From: Oscillospiraceae bacterium
GTDB lineage: Bacteria; Bacillota; Clostridia; Oscillospirales; Oscillospiraceae
Length of the DNA: 64,000 nt
Direction of reading: 5' to 3'
Assembly: GCA_020860205.1 (NCBI GenBank)
Contig: JAJBUU010000011.1
Location: forward strand, 1-64,000
Part shown: positions 26,481 to 36,842 of the stretch, piece by piece
Layout of the letters: each line of letters begins with the position of its first letter
How positions within the stretch are numbered: the first letter of the stretch is position 1
Program-made: the position numbers and the translations under genes
Notes under the pieces: model-generated
Seen by the model: only the letters and a program-made list of their open reading frames with translations
Databases searched by the model: none
Told to the model about the DNA's origin: nothing

Positions 26481-28088
26481 TCACCCCACGCCGATCTCTC
26501 CCAGCAGGCCGCGAACGCCATCCTCGCGCAGAATATCCTTATAATAGGAAAGCTCGTCCTGAATCAGCTCGTCTATCACTTCCATTCCAAGCAGCTCCAC
26601 CGGCGCGCGGTCGTCCGTCAGCAGATGACCGCCGCTTTCATACGGGGTCAGCCCCTGCGCGACCGCAGCCATCAGCGACCGCAGCTCCGCGTTTTCCAGC
26701 GCCTCCGCCCGCGCAGAGAAATCCGAAAACACATCCGTTTCCGCGGCAAACAGCTCCCGGTTGGAGTTATATGGCACGTCCACCGTCTGCACACAGGGAA
26801 AAACGGCGGAAATCGTATCGCAGAGATAGCTGTTGATGCTGTCCGCATCATCGGAATACATATTCAGATTCACCACCATCACGCCGCCGGGATTCAAATG
26901 CTCCTGCACCAGTGTGAAAAACTCCACAGAGGACATTTGAAAGGGGATCGTGATGTCCTGATAGGCGTCCACCATGATAACATCATAGCGCTGCTCGCTG
27001 ACAGACAGGAAGGTGCGTCCATCAGCCGTTGTCACGGAAACATTCTCCGGGAGCCGGAAATACTCCTGCGCCAGCTCCGTGATTTTTTCGTCGATCTCCA
27101 CGCCCTCGATTTTCGCAATGGCAGGAAAATATTCGCGGCACTGTGTGGCATACGTCCCCGTTCCCATGCCAAGAATGAGGATGCTCGCGTCCGCGTCCTC
27201 CGCGATGTCCGCCAGCACCGGCGCGGCCAGCGCATAGTCATAGTAATAACCGGTCAGCCCTCCGTCCTTTTCCATCACGGACTGCACGCCAAACAGGACG
27301 TTGGTGGACAGCACGATTTTGTCCCCGTCGTCCCGAACCTGTAAATAGTTATAGACGGACTCTCCCTCATAGACCAGATCGTCCTCCCAAAATGCAAAGC
27401 TGCTGCCCGCGCCGAACACACTGAACGCCACAAACAGCAGGGCGGAAACGATGCAGACCACCGCGCGGCGGCGGGCGCTGATGAAATAGAGCAGCCCCAG
27501 CAGGAGCAGCACGCCGGAAAAAATCAGGAATGTTGCGGCGGTGCCGACAGCGGGAATCGTGACAAAGGTGGGAACAAAGGTGCCGATGATGCTGCCGATG
27601 GTATTGAATGCGTTCAGCCGTCCGACCACGCTGCCGCTGTCATCCAGACTGTCCACCGTGAATTTGACGAGAGAGGGCGTGGTCGTGCCAAGCAGGAACA
27701 GCGGGAAAACGAAGATGATAATGCAGGAGAGGAAGCCCGCCCAGATGAGGAAAGCGCTTTCCACCGAAATGACGAGCAGACCGGAAACGCCCAGTATAAC
27801 GTACTTGCCGAGAAACGGGATTGCGGCGATCCAGACGGCGGCGATCAGCACACGGCGATAGAGCCGATCCGGATTCGGGTCTTTGTCCGCGCTGCGTCCG
27901 CCGTAGAGGTTGCCAAGCGCCATTGCGATCATGATCGTGCCGATGATGATCGTCCAGACGATTTGCGAGGAGCTGAAATAAGGCGCCAGCAGCCGACTGG
28001 CGCCCAGCTCCACCGCCATCACGGACATCCCCGCGAAAAATTCCGTCATATAAAGATAAAACCGGCTTTTCAAAATTCCTGCCTGCAT
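26481..28088 (-). CDS. Fused MFS-like membrane domain and spermidine synthase-like domain
   Basis: A 535-residue protein. The N-terminal 220 residues hold about seven membrane segments (FYLYMTEFFAGMSVMAVELGASRLLAPYF). The C-terminal part has a Rossmann methyltransferase/spermidine synthase fold with GMGTGTYATQC, VEIDEKI, and VDAYQDI in place of the catalytic DxxD of true spermidine synthases. The arrangement is widespread, usually annotated as a spermidine synthase-like transporter fusion. Loss of the second acidic residue argues against plain polyamine synthesis; the real substrate is unknown. Confidence 0.85.
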   Translation of the reverse strand: MQAGILKSRFYLYMTEFFAGMSVMAVELGASRLLAPYFSSSQIVWTIIIGTIMIAMALGNLYGGRSADKDPNPDRLYRRVLIAAVWIAAIPFLGKYVILGVSGLLVISVESAFLIWAGFLSCIIIFVFPLFLLGTTTPSLVKFTVDSLDDSGSVVGRLNAFNTIGSIIGTFVPTFVTIPAVGTAATFLIFSGVLLLLGLLYFISARRRAVVCIVSALLFVAFSVFGAGSSFAFWEDDLVYEGESVYNYLQVRDDGDKIVLSTNVLFGVQSVMEKDGGLTGYYYDYALAAPVLADIAEDADASILILGMGTGTYATQCREYFPAIAKIEGVEIDEKITELAQEYFRLPENVSVTTADGRTFLSVSEQRYDVIMVDAYQDITIPFQMSSVEFFTLVQEHLNPGGVMVVNLNMYSDDADSINSYLCDTISAVFPCVQTVDVPYNSNRELFAAETDVFSDFSARAEALENAELRSLMAAVAQGLTPYESGGHLLTDDRAPVELLGMEVIDELIQDELSYYKDILREDGVRGLLGEIGVG

Positions 28089-28169
28089 CTGTTTGCTCCT
28101 GTTCGTTTGTAATCATGCGCCGCGCAGACCGCCGCGCTCATTGTGTGGTGCTACATTGACTTTTATCTG

Positions 28170-28703
28170 CTATAACGCCGTTCCCTTTCTGGGAACAAAG
28201 AAAGACTGCATATCCACCTGCTCCAGCTTCAGCAGCTTCACTTTTTTGTCGATTCCTCCCCCGTATCCGGTCAGGCTCCCGTTTGTCCCGACCACACGGT
28301 GGCAAGGCACGATGATGGAGATTTCGTTGTGTCCGACCGCACCGCCGACCGCCTGTGCCGCCATCCGCTTCATGCCCCTTTCGGCTGCGATCTGTTTTGC
28401 GATTTCTCCATAGGTCATGGTCTTTCCGTAGGGAATGGCGCACAGGATTTTCCAAACCGCATTTTGAAATTCGCTCCCCATCAGGTGCAGCGGAACGTCA
28501 AACTCCGGCTCCCGTCCTGCAAAATAGACGTCAAGCCAGCGCTTCACCTCCGTAAAAAGCGGTATCTCCCGTTCCTCATGCTCCTGATCCAGATGAAGCG
28601 CAAAATACTTCTGCCCCTCAAACCACAATCCGGTCAGTCCAACGTCATCCGCCGCCAGCAGAATGTCTCCGATTGGCGAGCGATAGCAACTGGTGTACTG
28701 CAT
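28170..28703 (-). CDS. ogt: Methylated-DNA-protein-cysteine methyltransferase
   Basis: A 177-residue suicide repair protein that takes the alkyl group from O6-methylguanine onto its own cysteine. The active site IIVPCHRVVG and the DNA-binding helix (AAQAVGGAVGHN) are present. The start at 28703 follows AAAGGAGA at good spacing. An alkA homologue lies 149 bp upstream in the same direction, a natural pairing for alkylation damage. Confidence 0.95.
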   Translation of the reverse strand: MQYTSCYRSPIGDILLAADDVGLTGLWFEGQKYFALHLDQEHEEREIPLFTEVKRWLDVYFAGREPEFDVPLHLMGSEFQNAVWKILCAIPYGKTMTYGEIAKQIAAERGMKRMAAQAVGGAVGHNEISIIVPCHRVVGTNGSLTGYGGGIDKKVKLLKLEQVDMQSFFVPRKGTAL

Positions 28704-28852
28704 TCTGTTCTCCTTTGTTTTTTTGTTCAGCTCTCCCCCGTGCAAATGCGTCGCAGTGTCTGACGGCTGCTTTAGCCGTTCTTGCCGACTAATACGGTGA
28801 GGTCTGAATTATACCTGATTGTACTTTATATAACTATATTATATATTATATT

Positions 28853-29512
28853 TCAGTTTTTCCGCTCTGCGCGCAGACCACGTGCGCTCCGCGTGTCCTG
28901 CATCCCTTCCACGGCTCCGCCGGCCACCGCCCACAAATACAGGCTGGCAACGCTGCAACAGGGACTATAACGTCTGCGATATGCTTCAAACAGGCTCCTG
29001 TCAATTTCCGTGTGACGATGCACCATCCGCAGACCGCGCCGGATGGCCAGATCGTCAAAACTGAAAATATCCGGGCGCTGCAAGCCGAACAGCAGGATCA
29101 TCTCCGCCGTCCAAACGCCGACGCCCTTCAGCGCTGCCAACGCTCTGACCGCATCGGAATCCGTCATGCAGGAAATTTTCTGCAAATCAAATTCCCCGCG
29201 CTCCACCTTGCGGGCAAAGTCGCTTATGTATTCCGCCTTGCGGAACGTCGTCCCAAAGGATTGCAGCATATCCACGCCAGCCGACAGGACGCGCTCCGCG
29301 TTGATTGTGCCAAGCCCTGCCTGCATCCGCGCCCATACGGTGGCCTGCGCTTTGGTGGAGATCTGCTGCCCGATGATGTGGTGTACGACTGCGGAAAACA
29401 AATCTGTATCCACCTGCCGTGCGATATGTCCGATGCTGTCGATCACCGCGCCCAGCGCCGCGTCCCGTTGTTTCAAATAGTCCGTTTCCGCGCGCCCATA
29501 TTGAAAATACAC
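28853..29512 (-). CDS. alkA: DNA-3-methyladenine glycosylase II-like (HhH-GPD)
   Basis: A 219-residue HhH-GPD glycosylase excising alkylated purines. The helix-hairpin-helix LKGVGVWTAEMILLF and the catalytic Asp in FSFDDLAIRRGL are visible, with HHIIGQQIS at the front of the domain. The start is GTG at 29512 because GGGAGG lies 7 nt before it; the longer ATG frame has no family similarity. It lacks the N-terminal domain of E. coli AlkA, as many Firmicutes versions do. Confidence 0.9.
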   Translation of the reverse strand: MYFQYGRAETDYLKQRDAALGAVIDSIGHIARQVDTDLFSAVVHHIIGQQISTKAQATVWARMQAGLGTINAERVLSAGVDMLQSFGTTFRKAEYISDFARKVERGEFDLQKISCMTDSDAVRALAALKGVGVWTAEMILLFGLQRPDIFSFDDLAIRRGLRMVHRHTEIDRSLFEAYRRRYSPCCSVASLYLWAVAGGAVEGMQDTRSARGLRAERKN

Positions 29513-29562
29513 GTCCAGACCTCCCGTTGTATATATGCAGGAGCGGCGTTTCTGACCGCGCC

Positions 29563-30662
29563 TTACAGACAGCTCCCCTTCGGGATCACCAGCGGCAGAC
29601 GCGCGCTGCCGCAAAGGTGCAGGTTTGCGGAAACCGTCACGTCCTTGTCCGTGACGACGCTGCTCAGGTCGGTATGCGCGCCGATTTCAGTATTGTTCAT
29701 GATGATGCAGTCGCGCAGGGAGCAGTCCGGGCCGACGCGCACGCCATTGAACAGGATGCAGCGCTCCACCCGTCCCTCCACGATGCAGCCGTCCGCCACG
29801 AGGGAATCATGCACCCGCGCCGCGTCGCCATAATAGGTACTGACGTCGCTCCGCGCACGGGTGGCGACCCGCCGCTCCTCCGGGAAAAGCTGCGCGCGCT
29901 TGATGGGGTCAAGCATCTCCATGCTGGCGCTGTAATAATCCTGTATGCTGGTGATAAAGCGGGCATAGCCGCTGTGCATAAACAGTCCCACGCGCCAGCC
30001 GTTCCCCATCATGTGCAGCAGTCCGTCGCGGTGGAAATGCAGCCGGTTGCTCTCGCTGCACCAGCGGATCATCTCCAGCAGCTTCTCCCGGCGCAGGATA
30101 TAGGTTTCCAGACTGCAAAGCCCCCGTCCCGGCGTCGTCTGGCGGCAGAGCAGGTCGCTCGCAAAGCCGTTCCCGTCCGGCAGGAAGGACTGGTGCAGAC
30201 CGTAAATCGGCTGCGTGGTACAGACGGCGGTGATGTCCGCGCCGCTCGCATAATGCGCTTCGATCAGGGCGCGCATATCAATATTGGCGCAGAGGTCGCC
30301 GCGCGTCAGGAGAATATAGTCCCGCTTTACGTCGTCCCGCAGGCGCGGATAGATGGAGTCCAGCGCGTCCATCGCACCGCCATAAGCACCGCGGTTCACC
30401 GGAGCCAGCAGCAGGTGCATTCCGCCGCTGTGGCGCACAAGGTTCCACGGTCTGCCGCTGGTGAGATGGTCCATCAGCGACTGGAAGCCATACTGCATGA
30501 CCACATCCACATCCGGAACGCCCGCGTTCATCATGCCGGACATGGCGAAGTCGATCAGACGAAAGCGCACGCAGAACGGCAGCGCCGCCGCGGTGCGCCG
30601 CTTGCACAGATCGCCCAGATCCGGATGCATATGGTAGGCATAAATCAATCCATGTACGTTGT

Positions 30663-30666
<4 letters not shown>
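29563..30666 (-). CDS. glgD: Glucose-1-phosphate adenylyltransferase regulatory subunit GlgD
   Basis: A 367-residue protein homologous to GlgC but without the GGxGxRL nucleotide loop (its N-terminus reads [19 protein letters not shown]) and with a C-terminal left-handed beta-helix. In Firmicutes GlgD pairs with GlgC as a non-catalytic subunit of ADP-glucose synthesis for glycogen. The GTG start overlaps the glgC stop by 4 bp (GTGA), so translation is probably coupled. Confidence 0.93.
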
Positions 30667-31862
<1,196 letters not shown>

Positions 31863-31959
31863 CTTGTCCGCCTCCAATGTATTGGTCTTGTCCAACCATA
31901 TGCCGCCCGCGCCGGGATCATGCAGGGAATATTTTTCGCGCGCGGCGGATTATTTTGTA

Positions 31960-31988
31960 ATTATACACGAAAATCGAAAGATTTGCAA
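31960..31988 (-). promoter_or_regulatory. Promoter of glgCD
   Basis: On the minus strand TTGCAA (31983-31988) and TATAAT (31960-31965), 17-bp spacer, about 98 bp before glgC. Confidence 0.83.
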
Positions 31989-32043
31989 GCCGTTCATTCG
32001 TAAAATCTAATTAAATTTCAGATAAAATCATCAGGAAGTCCCT

Positions 32044-33513
32044 CTATCGCTCCGCCGCAGGCGGAACAGGCGCTTCCCCGGCGGGCGGCGGCAGGAAATC
32101 AGCCTCCGTGATCTCCATCAGCGCGGTGCGGTCGGGTGCGGGAACGTCGTCCGCAGATGCGGCGGCCAGGCGGTCGGCCTGCCGGACGACCATATCCTCA
32201 AAAAGATTCCGCACGTCGCGCGCGTTGCCAAAATTATCGTCGCGCGCCGCGTAGAGCCGCTGAAAAAACGTCTCCGCCGCCGTGTGCGCCGCTTCGGTCA
32301 GCACATAGCCATTTTTTCGGCACATCCCCTCAAAGATTTCCAGAAGCTGCGCCCCGTCATAATCGTCAAAATAAAAATATTTGTTAAAGCGGGACTGCAA
32401 GCCGGGGTTGGAGCGCAGGAACCGCTCCATCGGCGCGGTGTAACCCGCTGCGATGACCACCAGCTCGTCGCGGTGATCCTCCATCGCCTTGAGCAGCGTG
32501 TCGATGGCCTCCCGGCCAAAGTCGTTCTCGCCGCCGACCAGCGCATAAGCCTCGTCGATGAACAGTACGCCGCCCAGCGCAGACTGGATGACCTCCTGTG
32601 TTTTCAGGGCGGTCTGTCCGACATAGCCCGCGACCAGCCCGGAACGATCCACCTCCACCAGCTGACCGCGCGGCAGCACGCCGATGGCTGCATAGAGCCC
32701 TGCCAAAATGCGCGCGACGGTGGTCTTGCCGGTGCCGGGGTTACCAAGAAACACCAGATGCAGCGAAAGCTCCGGGCAGGGCAGCTCCGCCGCCTGCCGC
32801 AGACGGCGCACCCGGATCAGGTTCATCAGGCTTTTCACATCCTTTTTGATGCCGTCCAGTCCCACCAGTGCATCCAGCTGCTCCATCAGCGCGTCAAAGT
32901 CTGGCGGCGCGTCACGCTGCGCCGGGGCGGTCTGCACGGCCTTCTCTCCGGAGACTGCGCCCGCAACGGCGGGCGGGTGCTTCTCGGCAAAGCTCGGCTC
33001 GCCGCTGGTAACATAGTCCGCCGCGCAGAGCGCCGGACGGGACGGTTTTACGCCACTGCTGTCGCAGATGGCGCGCAGTTTTTCCCCCGCGTCGGTGATA
33101 TATTCCGCCTCCGCAAAGCTCACATCGTCGTCCACGGCGGCCAGCGTCAGCAAAATGTTCGTCAGCATTCGGATAAAAACGCGTGAGCAGTCCGTGCCGT
33201 GCGTGCGGTCGTTTTCCGCAAGCGTCCAGAAAAAGAGCGGCGGCAGGAACTCCCCGCCCGCGCAGATTTTGCCCGTCAGCTCCCAGAGCAGCCACTGCGG
33301 TCTGACCGCGCCCTTTGAGTATATCTGGTTGATCGCGTCAACGTGCTCCTGTGTCACGCCGCCGGAGCGGCTCCAAAGCTGGCAGGCGCAGGTGCAGACG
33401 AACTGATCCAGCTCCCCGGATAGTCCCCGTCCTGCGATTTTATAAAACGCCTCCGTGTTTGCAATGTAAGTCTTATGCAGCTCCTCCGGCGAGCGTTTCC
33501 ATTTGCTGGGCAT
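32044..33513 (-). CDS. AAA+ ATPase of the CbbX/SpoVK type
   Basis: A 489-residue protein. The N-terminal 220 residues are helical without a recognised domain, then comes a proline/alanine-rich linker. A C-terminal AAA+ module has Walker A GNPGTGKTT, Walker B GGVLFIDEAYAL, a sensor region NPGLQSRF and an arginine-rich lid. This type includes SpoVK and the rubisco activase CbbX; with no rubisco gene nearby, a remodelling role in sporulation or stress is more likely. The start at 33513 follows GGGAGGG. It is divergent from thrS. Confidence 0.85.
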   Translation of the reverse strand: MPSKWKRSPEELHKTYIANTEAFYKIAGRGLSGELDQFVCTCACQLWSRSGGVTQEHVDAINQIYSKGAVRPQWLLWELTGKICAGGEFLPPLFFWTLAENDRTHGTDCSRVFIRMLTNILLTLAAVDDDVSFAEAEYITDAGEKLRAICDSSGVKPSRPALCAADYVTSGEPSFAEKHPPAVAGAVSGEKAVQTAPAQRDAPPDFDALMEQLDALVGLDGIKKDVKSLMNLIRVRRLRQAAELPCPELSLHLVFLGNPGTGKTTVARILAGLYAAIGVLPRGQLVEVDRSGLVAGYVGQTALKTQEVIQSALGGVLFIDEAYALVGGENDFGREAIDTLLKAMEDHRDELVVIAAGYTAPMERFLRSNPGLQSRFNKYFYFDDYDGAQLLEIFEGMCRKNGYVLTEAAHTAAETFFQRLYAARDDNFGNARDVRNLFEDMVVRQADRLAAASADDVPAPDRTALMEITEADFLPPPAGEAPVPPAAER

Positions 33514-33568
33514 AGCGTTCCCTCCCCCGTCGTCTTTCGTCCTGCTGAAAGCATTCCGTTTCAAACAG

Positions 33569-33597
33569 AGTATATCCCCGAAACGCGCAGTTTGCAA
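33569..33597 (-). promoter_or_regulatory. Promoter of the AAA+ gene
   Basis: On the minus strand TTGCAA (33592-33597) and TATACT (33569-33574), 17-bp spacer. It is back to back with the thrS promoter. Confidence 0.8.
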
Positions 33598-33606
33598 TGA
33601 TTTTGT

Positions 33607-33635
33607 TTGACAATCTGCGCCGTTGGTGATACTAT
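33607..33635 (+). promoter_or_regulatory. Promoter of the thrS T-box transcript
   Basis: TTGACA (33607-33612) and TACTAT (33630-33635) with a 17-bp spacer. Confidence 0.83.
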
Positions 33636-33641
33636 ATTGGA

Positions 33642-33895
33642 TACCAAATGCGACGATGGAGAAGCGGCCTTCATGGCTTGCCGGACAGAGAGGGACGCGC
33701 TGCGGCTGAGAGCGTCCTGCGGCAGCGAAGGCGGTACCGCTCCGGAGCGGCCCGGAAAAAAACGGGACGGGCGCGCCCGTTACAGCGCAGCTTGAGCGGC
33801 GCACAGCGCGGTATACCGTCCTGCGCCTGAACGCAGGGTGGAACCGTGTATTGATTGATGCACCCCTGTCCGGATGTGGCAGGGGCGCTTTTTTA
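33642..33895 (+). promoter_or_regulatory. T-box leader, threonine-specific
   Basis: The conserved T-box AGGGTGGAACCGTG lies at 33835-33848. It closes an antiterminator in which CGCGGT (33807-33812) pairs with ACCGTG and CCTGCG pairs with CGCAGG around the TGGA bulge that contacts the tRNA end. A terminator stem (33860-33887) with six Ts follows. Upstream is a long stem I, with GGACGC/GCGTCC and a GCTGAGAG apical region. The likely specifier is ACC (Thr) at 33736-33738. Uncharged tRNA-Thr should allow read-through into thrS. Confidence 0.9.
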
Positions 33896-33944
33896 ATCTT
33901 CTATTTTTATCTTCAGAGATTTCGATTCAGGAGGCGTTTTTATC

Positions 33945-35702
33945 ATGGACGAAAAGAAAGAATCACAGTATACGTTTGAGAATGCGGAATACCGCCAGAC
34001 CTACTGGCACACCTGTTCGCATATCATGGCGCAGGCGGTCAAGCGGCTCTGGCCGGAGGTACGGCTGGCCATCGGGCCTTCCATCGCGGAAGGCTGGTAT
34101 TACGACCTTTCCGCCCCCTTTGCGTTTACGCCGGAGCATATGACGCAGATCGAGGAGGAAATGCGCAAAATCTGCAAAGAAAAGCTGAAGATCGAGCGCT
34201 TTGAGCTGCCGCGCGACGAAGCGCTGGAGCTGATGCGGGATGAACCGTTCAAGCTGGAGCTGATCCGTGATCTGCCGGACGACGTTCCCATCAGCTTTTA
34301 CCGGCAGGGCGAGTTTACCGACCTCTGCGCCGGGCCGCACCTGGACTCCACAGGCCGGGTGAAGGGCAACGCCATCCGCCTGCTGACCTGCAACGCCTCC
34401 TACTGGCGCGGCGATTCCAGCCGCGAGAGCTTGCAGCGCATTTATGGCATTGCGTTCCCAAAGAAGGACGCGCTGGATGCCTACCTGCAACGCATCGAGG
34501 AAGCGAAGAAACGCGACCATCGGCGGCTGGGCAGGGAACTGGGGCTGTTTTTGCTGATGGACGAGGGTCCCGGCTTCCCGTTCTTTTTACCAAAGGGCAT
34601 GACGCTGCGCAACACGCTGATCGACTACTGGCGCGAGGTACACCACCGCTACGGCTATGTGGAAATCTCCACCCCGGTCATCCTGAACCGCGCGCTCTGG
34701 GAACGCAGCGGCCACTGGGATCACTACAAGGAAAATATGTATACCACCGTCATTGACGGCGAGGACTACGCAGTCAAGCCGATGAACTGCCCCGGCGGAA
34801 TGCTGGTCTACGCATCCGAGCCGCACTCTTACCGCGACCTGCCGCTGCGCTGCGGCGAGCTTGGGCTGGTGCACCGTCACGAGCTGTCCGGCGCGCTGCA
34901 CGGGCTGTTCCGCGTTCGCTGCTTCACGCAGGACGATGCGCACATCTTTATGACGCGCGAACAGATGCAGGACGAGATCGTGAACACCGTCCGGCTGTTT
35001 GATGAGGTTTATTCCACCTTTGGCCTGCACTACAATGTGGAGCTTTCCACCATGCCGGAGGATCACATCGGCACGGAGGCCGAATGGGAGCAGAACCAGA
35101 ACATTCTGAAGAACGCGCTCACCAGCATGGGCAAAACCTGCGTTGTCAACGAGGGCGACGGCGCGTTTTACGGCCCGAAGCTGGACTTCCACATTGAGGA
35201 CTGTCTTGGCCGCACATGGCAGTGCGGTACCATCCAGCTGGACAGCCAGCTTCCGGAACGTTTTGCGCTGGAATATGTCGGCGCGGACGGCGCAAAGCAC
35301 CGCCCCGTGATGATCCACCGCGTGGTGTTCGGCTCCATCGAGCGCTTTATCGGCATCATCACCGAGCATTTTGCGGGCGCGTTCCCGACATGGCTCGCGC
35401 CGGTGCAGGCAAAGGTGATGAACATCACAGATCGCAGCGCGGACTATGCACGCGCCGTACAGGAAAAGCTGGATGCAGCCGGTATCCGCGCGGAGCTAGA
35501 TCTGCGCAATGAAAAAATCGGCTATAAAATCCGCGAGGCACAGATGCAGAAGGTGCCCTATATGCTGGTCGTCGGGGACAAGGAGACCGCAGACGGCAGC
35601 GTCTCTGTCCGCTCCCGCACGGGCGAGAACCGCGGCAGCCTGCCGTTGGAGGACTTTCTGGCACAGCTTCAGGATGAGGTGCGTACCCGCGCAATGAATT
35701 GA
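33945..35702 (+). CDS. thrS: Threonyl-tRNA synthetase without TGS domain
   Basis: A 585-residue class II synthetase. The editing domain comes first, with HTCSH (about 22-26) and DLCAGPH; then the catalytic core with MNCPGG (zinc cysteine), FRVRCFTQDDAHIF and the motif 3 region; then the anticodon-binding domain. The usual N-terminal TGS domain of about 60 residues is missing: the ATG at 33945, with AGGAGG at correct spacing, opens almost directly into the editing domain. It is controlled by the T-box leader. Confidence 0.96.
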   Translation: MDEKKESQYTFENAEYRQTYWHTCSHIMAQAVKRLWPEVRLAIGPSIAEGWYYDLSAPFAFTPEHMTQIEEEMRKICKEKLKIERFELPRDEALELMRDEPFKLELIRDLPDDVPISFYRQGEFTDLCAGPHLDSTGRVKGNAIRLLTCNASYWRGDSSRESLQRIYGIAFPKKDALDAYLQRIEEAKKRDHRRLGRELGLFLLMDEGPGFPFFLPKGMTLRNTLIDYWREVHHRYGYVEISTPVILNRALWERSGHWDHYKENMYTTVIDGEDYAVKPMNCPGGMLVYASEPHSYRDLPLRCGELGLVHRHELSGALHGLFRVRCFTQDDAHIFMTREQMQDEIVNTVRLFDEVYSTFGLHYNVELSTMPEDHIGTEAEWEQNQNILKNALTSMGKTCVVNEGDGAFYGPKLDFHIEDCLGRTWQCGTIQLDSQLPERFALEYVGADGAKHRPVMIHRVVFGSIERFIGIITEHFAGAFPTWLAPVQAKVMNITDRSADYARAVQEKLDAAGIRAELDLRNEKIGYKIREAQMQKVPYMLVVGDKETADGSVSVRSRTGENRGSLPLEDFLAQLQDEVRTRAMN

Positions 35703-35725
35703 TATCGACTCTTTTTGGGGGAACT

Positions 35726-36832
35726 ATGATCGAATTTGAAGAATACAAGGGAAAATTAAACGCGCTGAAGCCCACGCTGACCGAGCTGGGCGCGGCGCTG
35801 AAGCTGGACGACGCGCGCCGCGAACTGGAGGAGCTGCTGACCGCGCAGGAGCAGGAGGGCTTCTGGAACGACGTACAGAACGCCCAGCGCAGCCAGCAGC
35901 GCAGCAAGCAGTTGCAGGGAAAGATAGACAATTACGCAAAACTGCAAGGCGCGTGGGACGACCTTTATACCATCTGCGAGATGGCGCTGGAGGAAAACGA
36001 CGAGAGTATGCTCAGCGAATTGCAGGAGGGCTATGCGCGCTTTGAAACCGAGCTGGAGCAGACGCGCCTGCAAACGCTGCTGACCGGCGAATACGACGCA
36101 AACAATGCGATACTGACGCTGCACCCCGGCGCGGGCGGCACGGAAGCGCAGGACTGGGCCAGTATGCTCTACCGGATGTATACCCGCTGGACGGAGCGCC
36201 ACGGCTTCCAATACACGCTGATGGACTGGCAGGACGGCGATGAGGCCGGCATCAAATCCGCGACCATCAAAATCGAGGGCGAAAACGCCTATGGCTACCT
36301 CAAGAGCGAAAACGGCGTACACCGCCTGGTGCGCATCTCCCCGTTCGACGCCTCCGGCCGGCGGCAAACGAGCTTCGCCGCCGTGGAGGTCATGCCGGAA
36401 ATCACAGATACCAGCGAAATCGAGCTGCGGGACGAGGACATCAAAATGGACGTTTACCGCTCCTCCGGCGCAGGCGGACAAAAGGTCAACAAGACCTCCT
36501 CCGCCGTGCGTCTGACCCACCTGCCGACCGGCATCGTCGTTTCGTCGCAGGTGGAGCGCAGCCACTTCCAGAATCTGGAAAACTGCAAGGAGATGCTGCG
36601 CGCCCGCCTGGCCGAAATCAAGGAGCGGGAGCATCTGGAAAAAATCAGCGACATCAAGGGCGTACAGATGAAGATCGATTTCGGCTCCGCGATCCGCTCC
36701 TATGTATTCATGCCTTATACGCTGGCTAAGGACACGCGCACCGGCTACGAAAACGGCAACATCAACAATGTGATGGACGGCGACATCGACGGGTTTATCA
36801 ACGCCTACCTCGCCATGCACGCGGAAAAGTAA
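35726..36832 (+). CDS. prfB: Peptide chain release factor 2, no programmed frameshift
   Basis: A 368-residue class I release factor reading UGA and UAA. The stop-codon recognition motif SPF (RISPFDASGRRQTSF) marks RF2, and GAGGQKVNKT is the peptidyl-hydrolysis GGQ. Most prfB genes need a +1 frameshift near codon 25; here the frame runs from ATG at 35726 through that region without a stop. GGGG precedes the ATG. A TTG at 35699 is in frame but lies in the thrS end. It starts 23 bp after thrS. Confidence 0.95.
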   Translation: MIEFEEYKGKLNALKPTLTELGAALKLDDARRELEELLTAQEQEGFWNDVQNAQRSQQRSKQLQGKIDNYAKLQGAWDDLYTICEMALEENDESMLSELQEGYARFETELEQTRLQTLLTGEYDANNAILTLHPGAGGTEAQDWASMLYRMYTRWTERHGFQYTLMDWQDGDEAGIKSATIKIEGENAYGYLKSENGVHRLVRISPFDASGRRQTSFAAVEVMPEITDTSEIELRDEDIKMDVYRSSGAGGQKVNKTSSAVRLTHLPTGIVVSSQVERSHFQNLENCKEMLRARLAEIKEREHLEKISDIKGVQMKIDFGSAIRSYVFMPYTLAKDTRTGYENGNINNVMDGDIDGFINAYLAMHAEK

Positions 36833-36842
36833 CACGCGGGCA

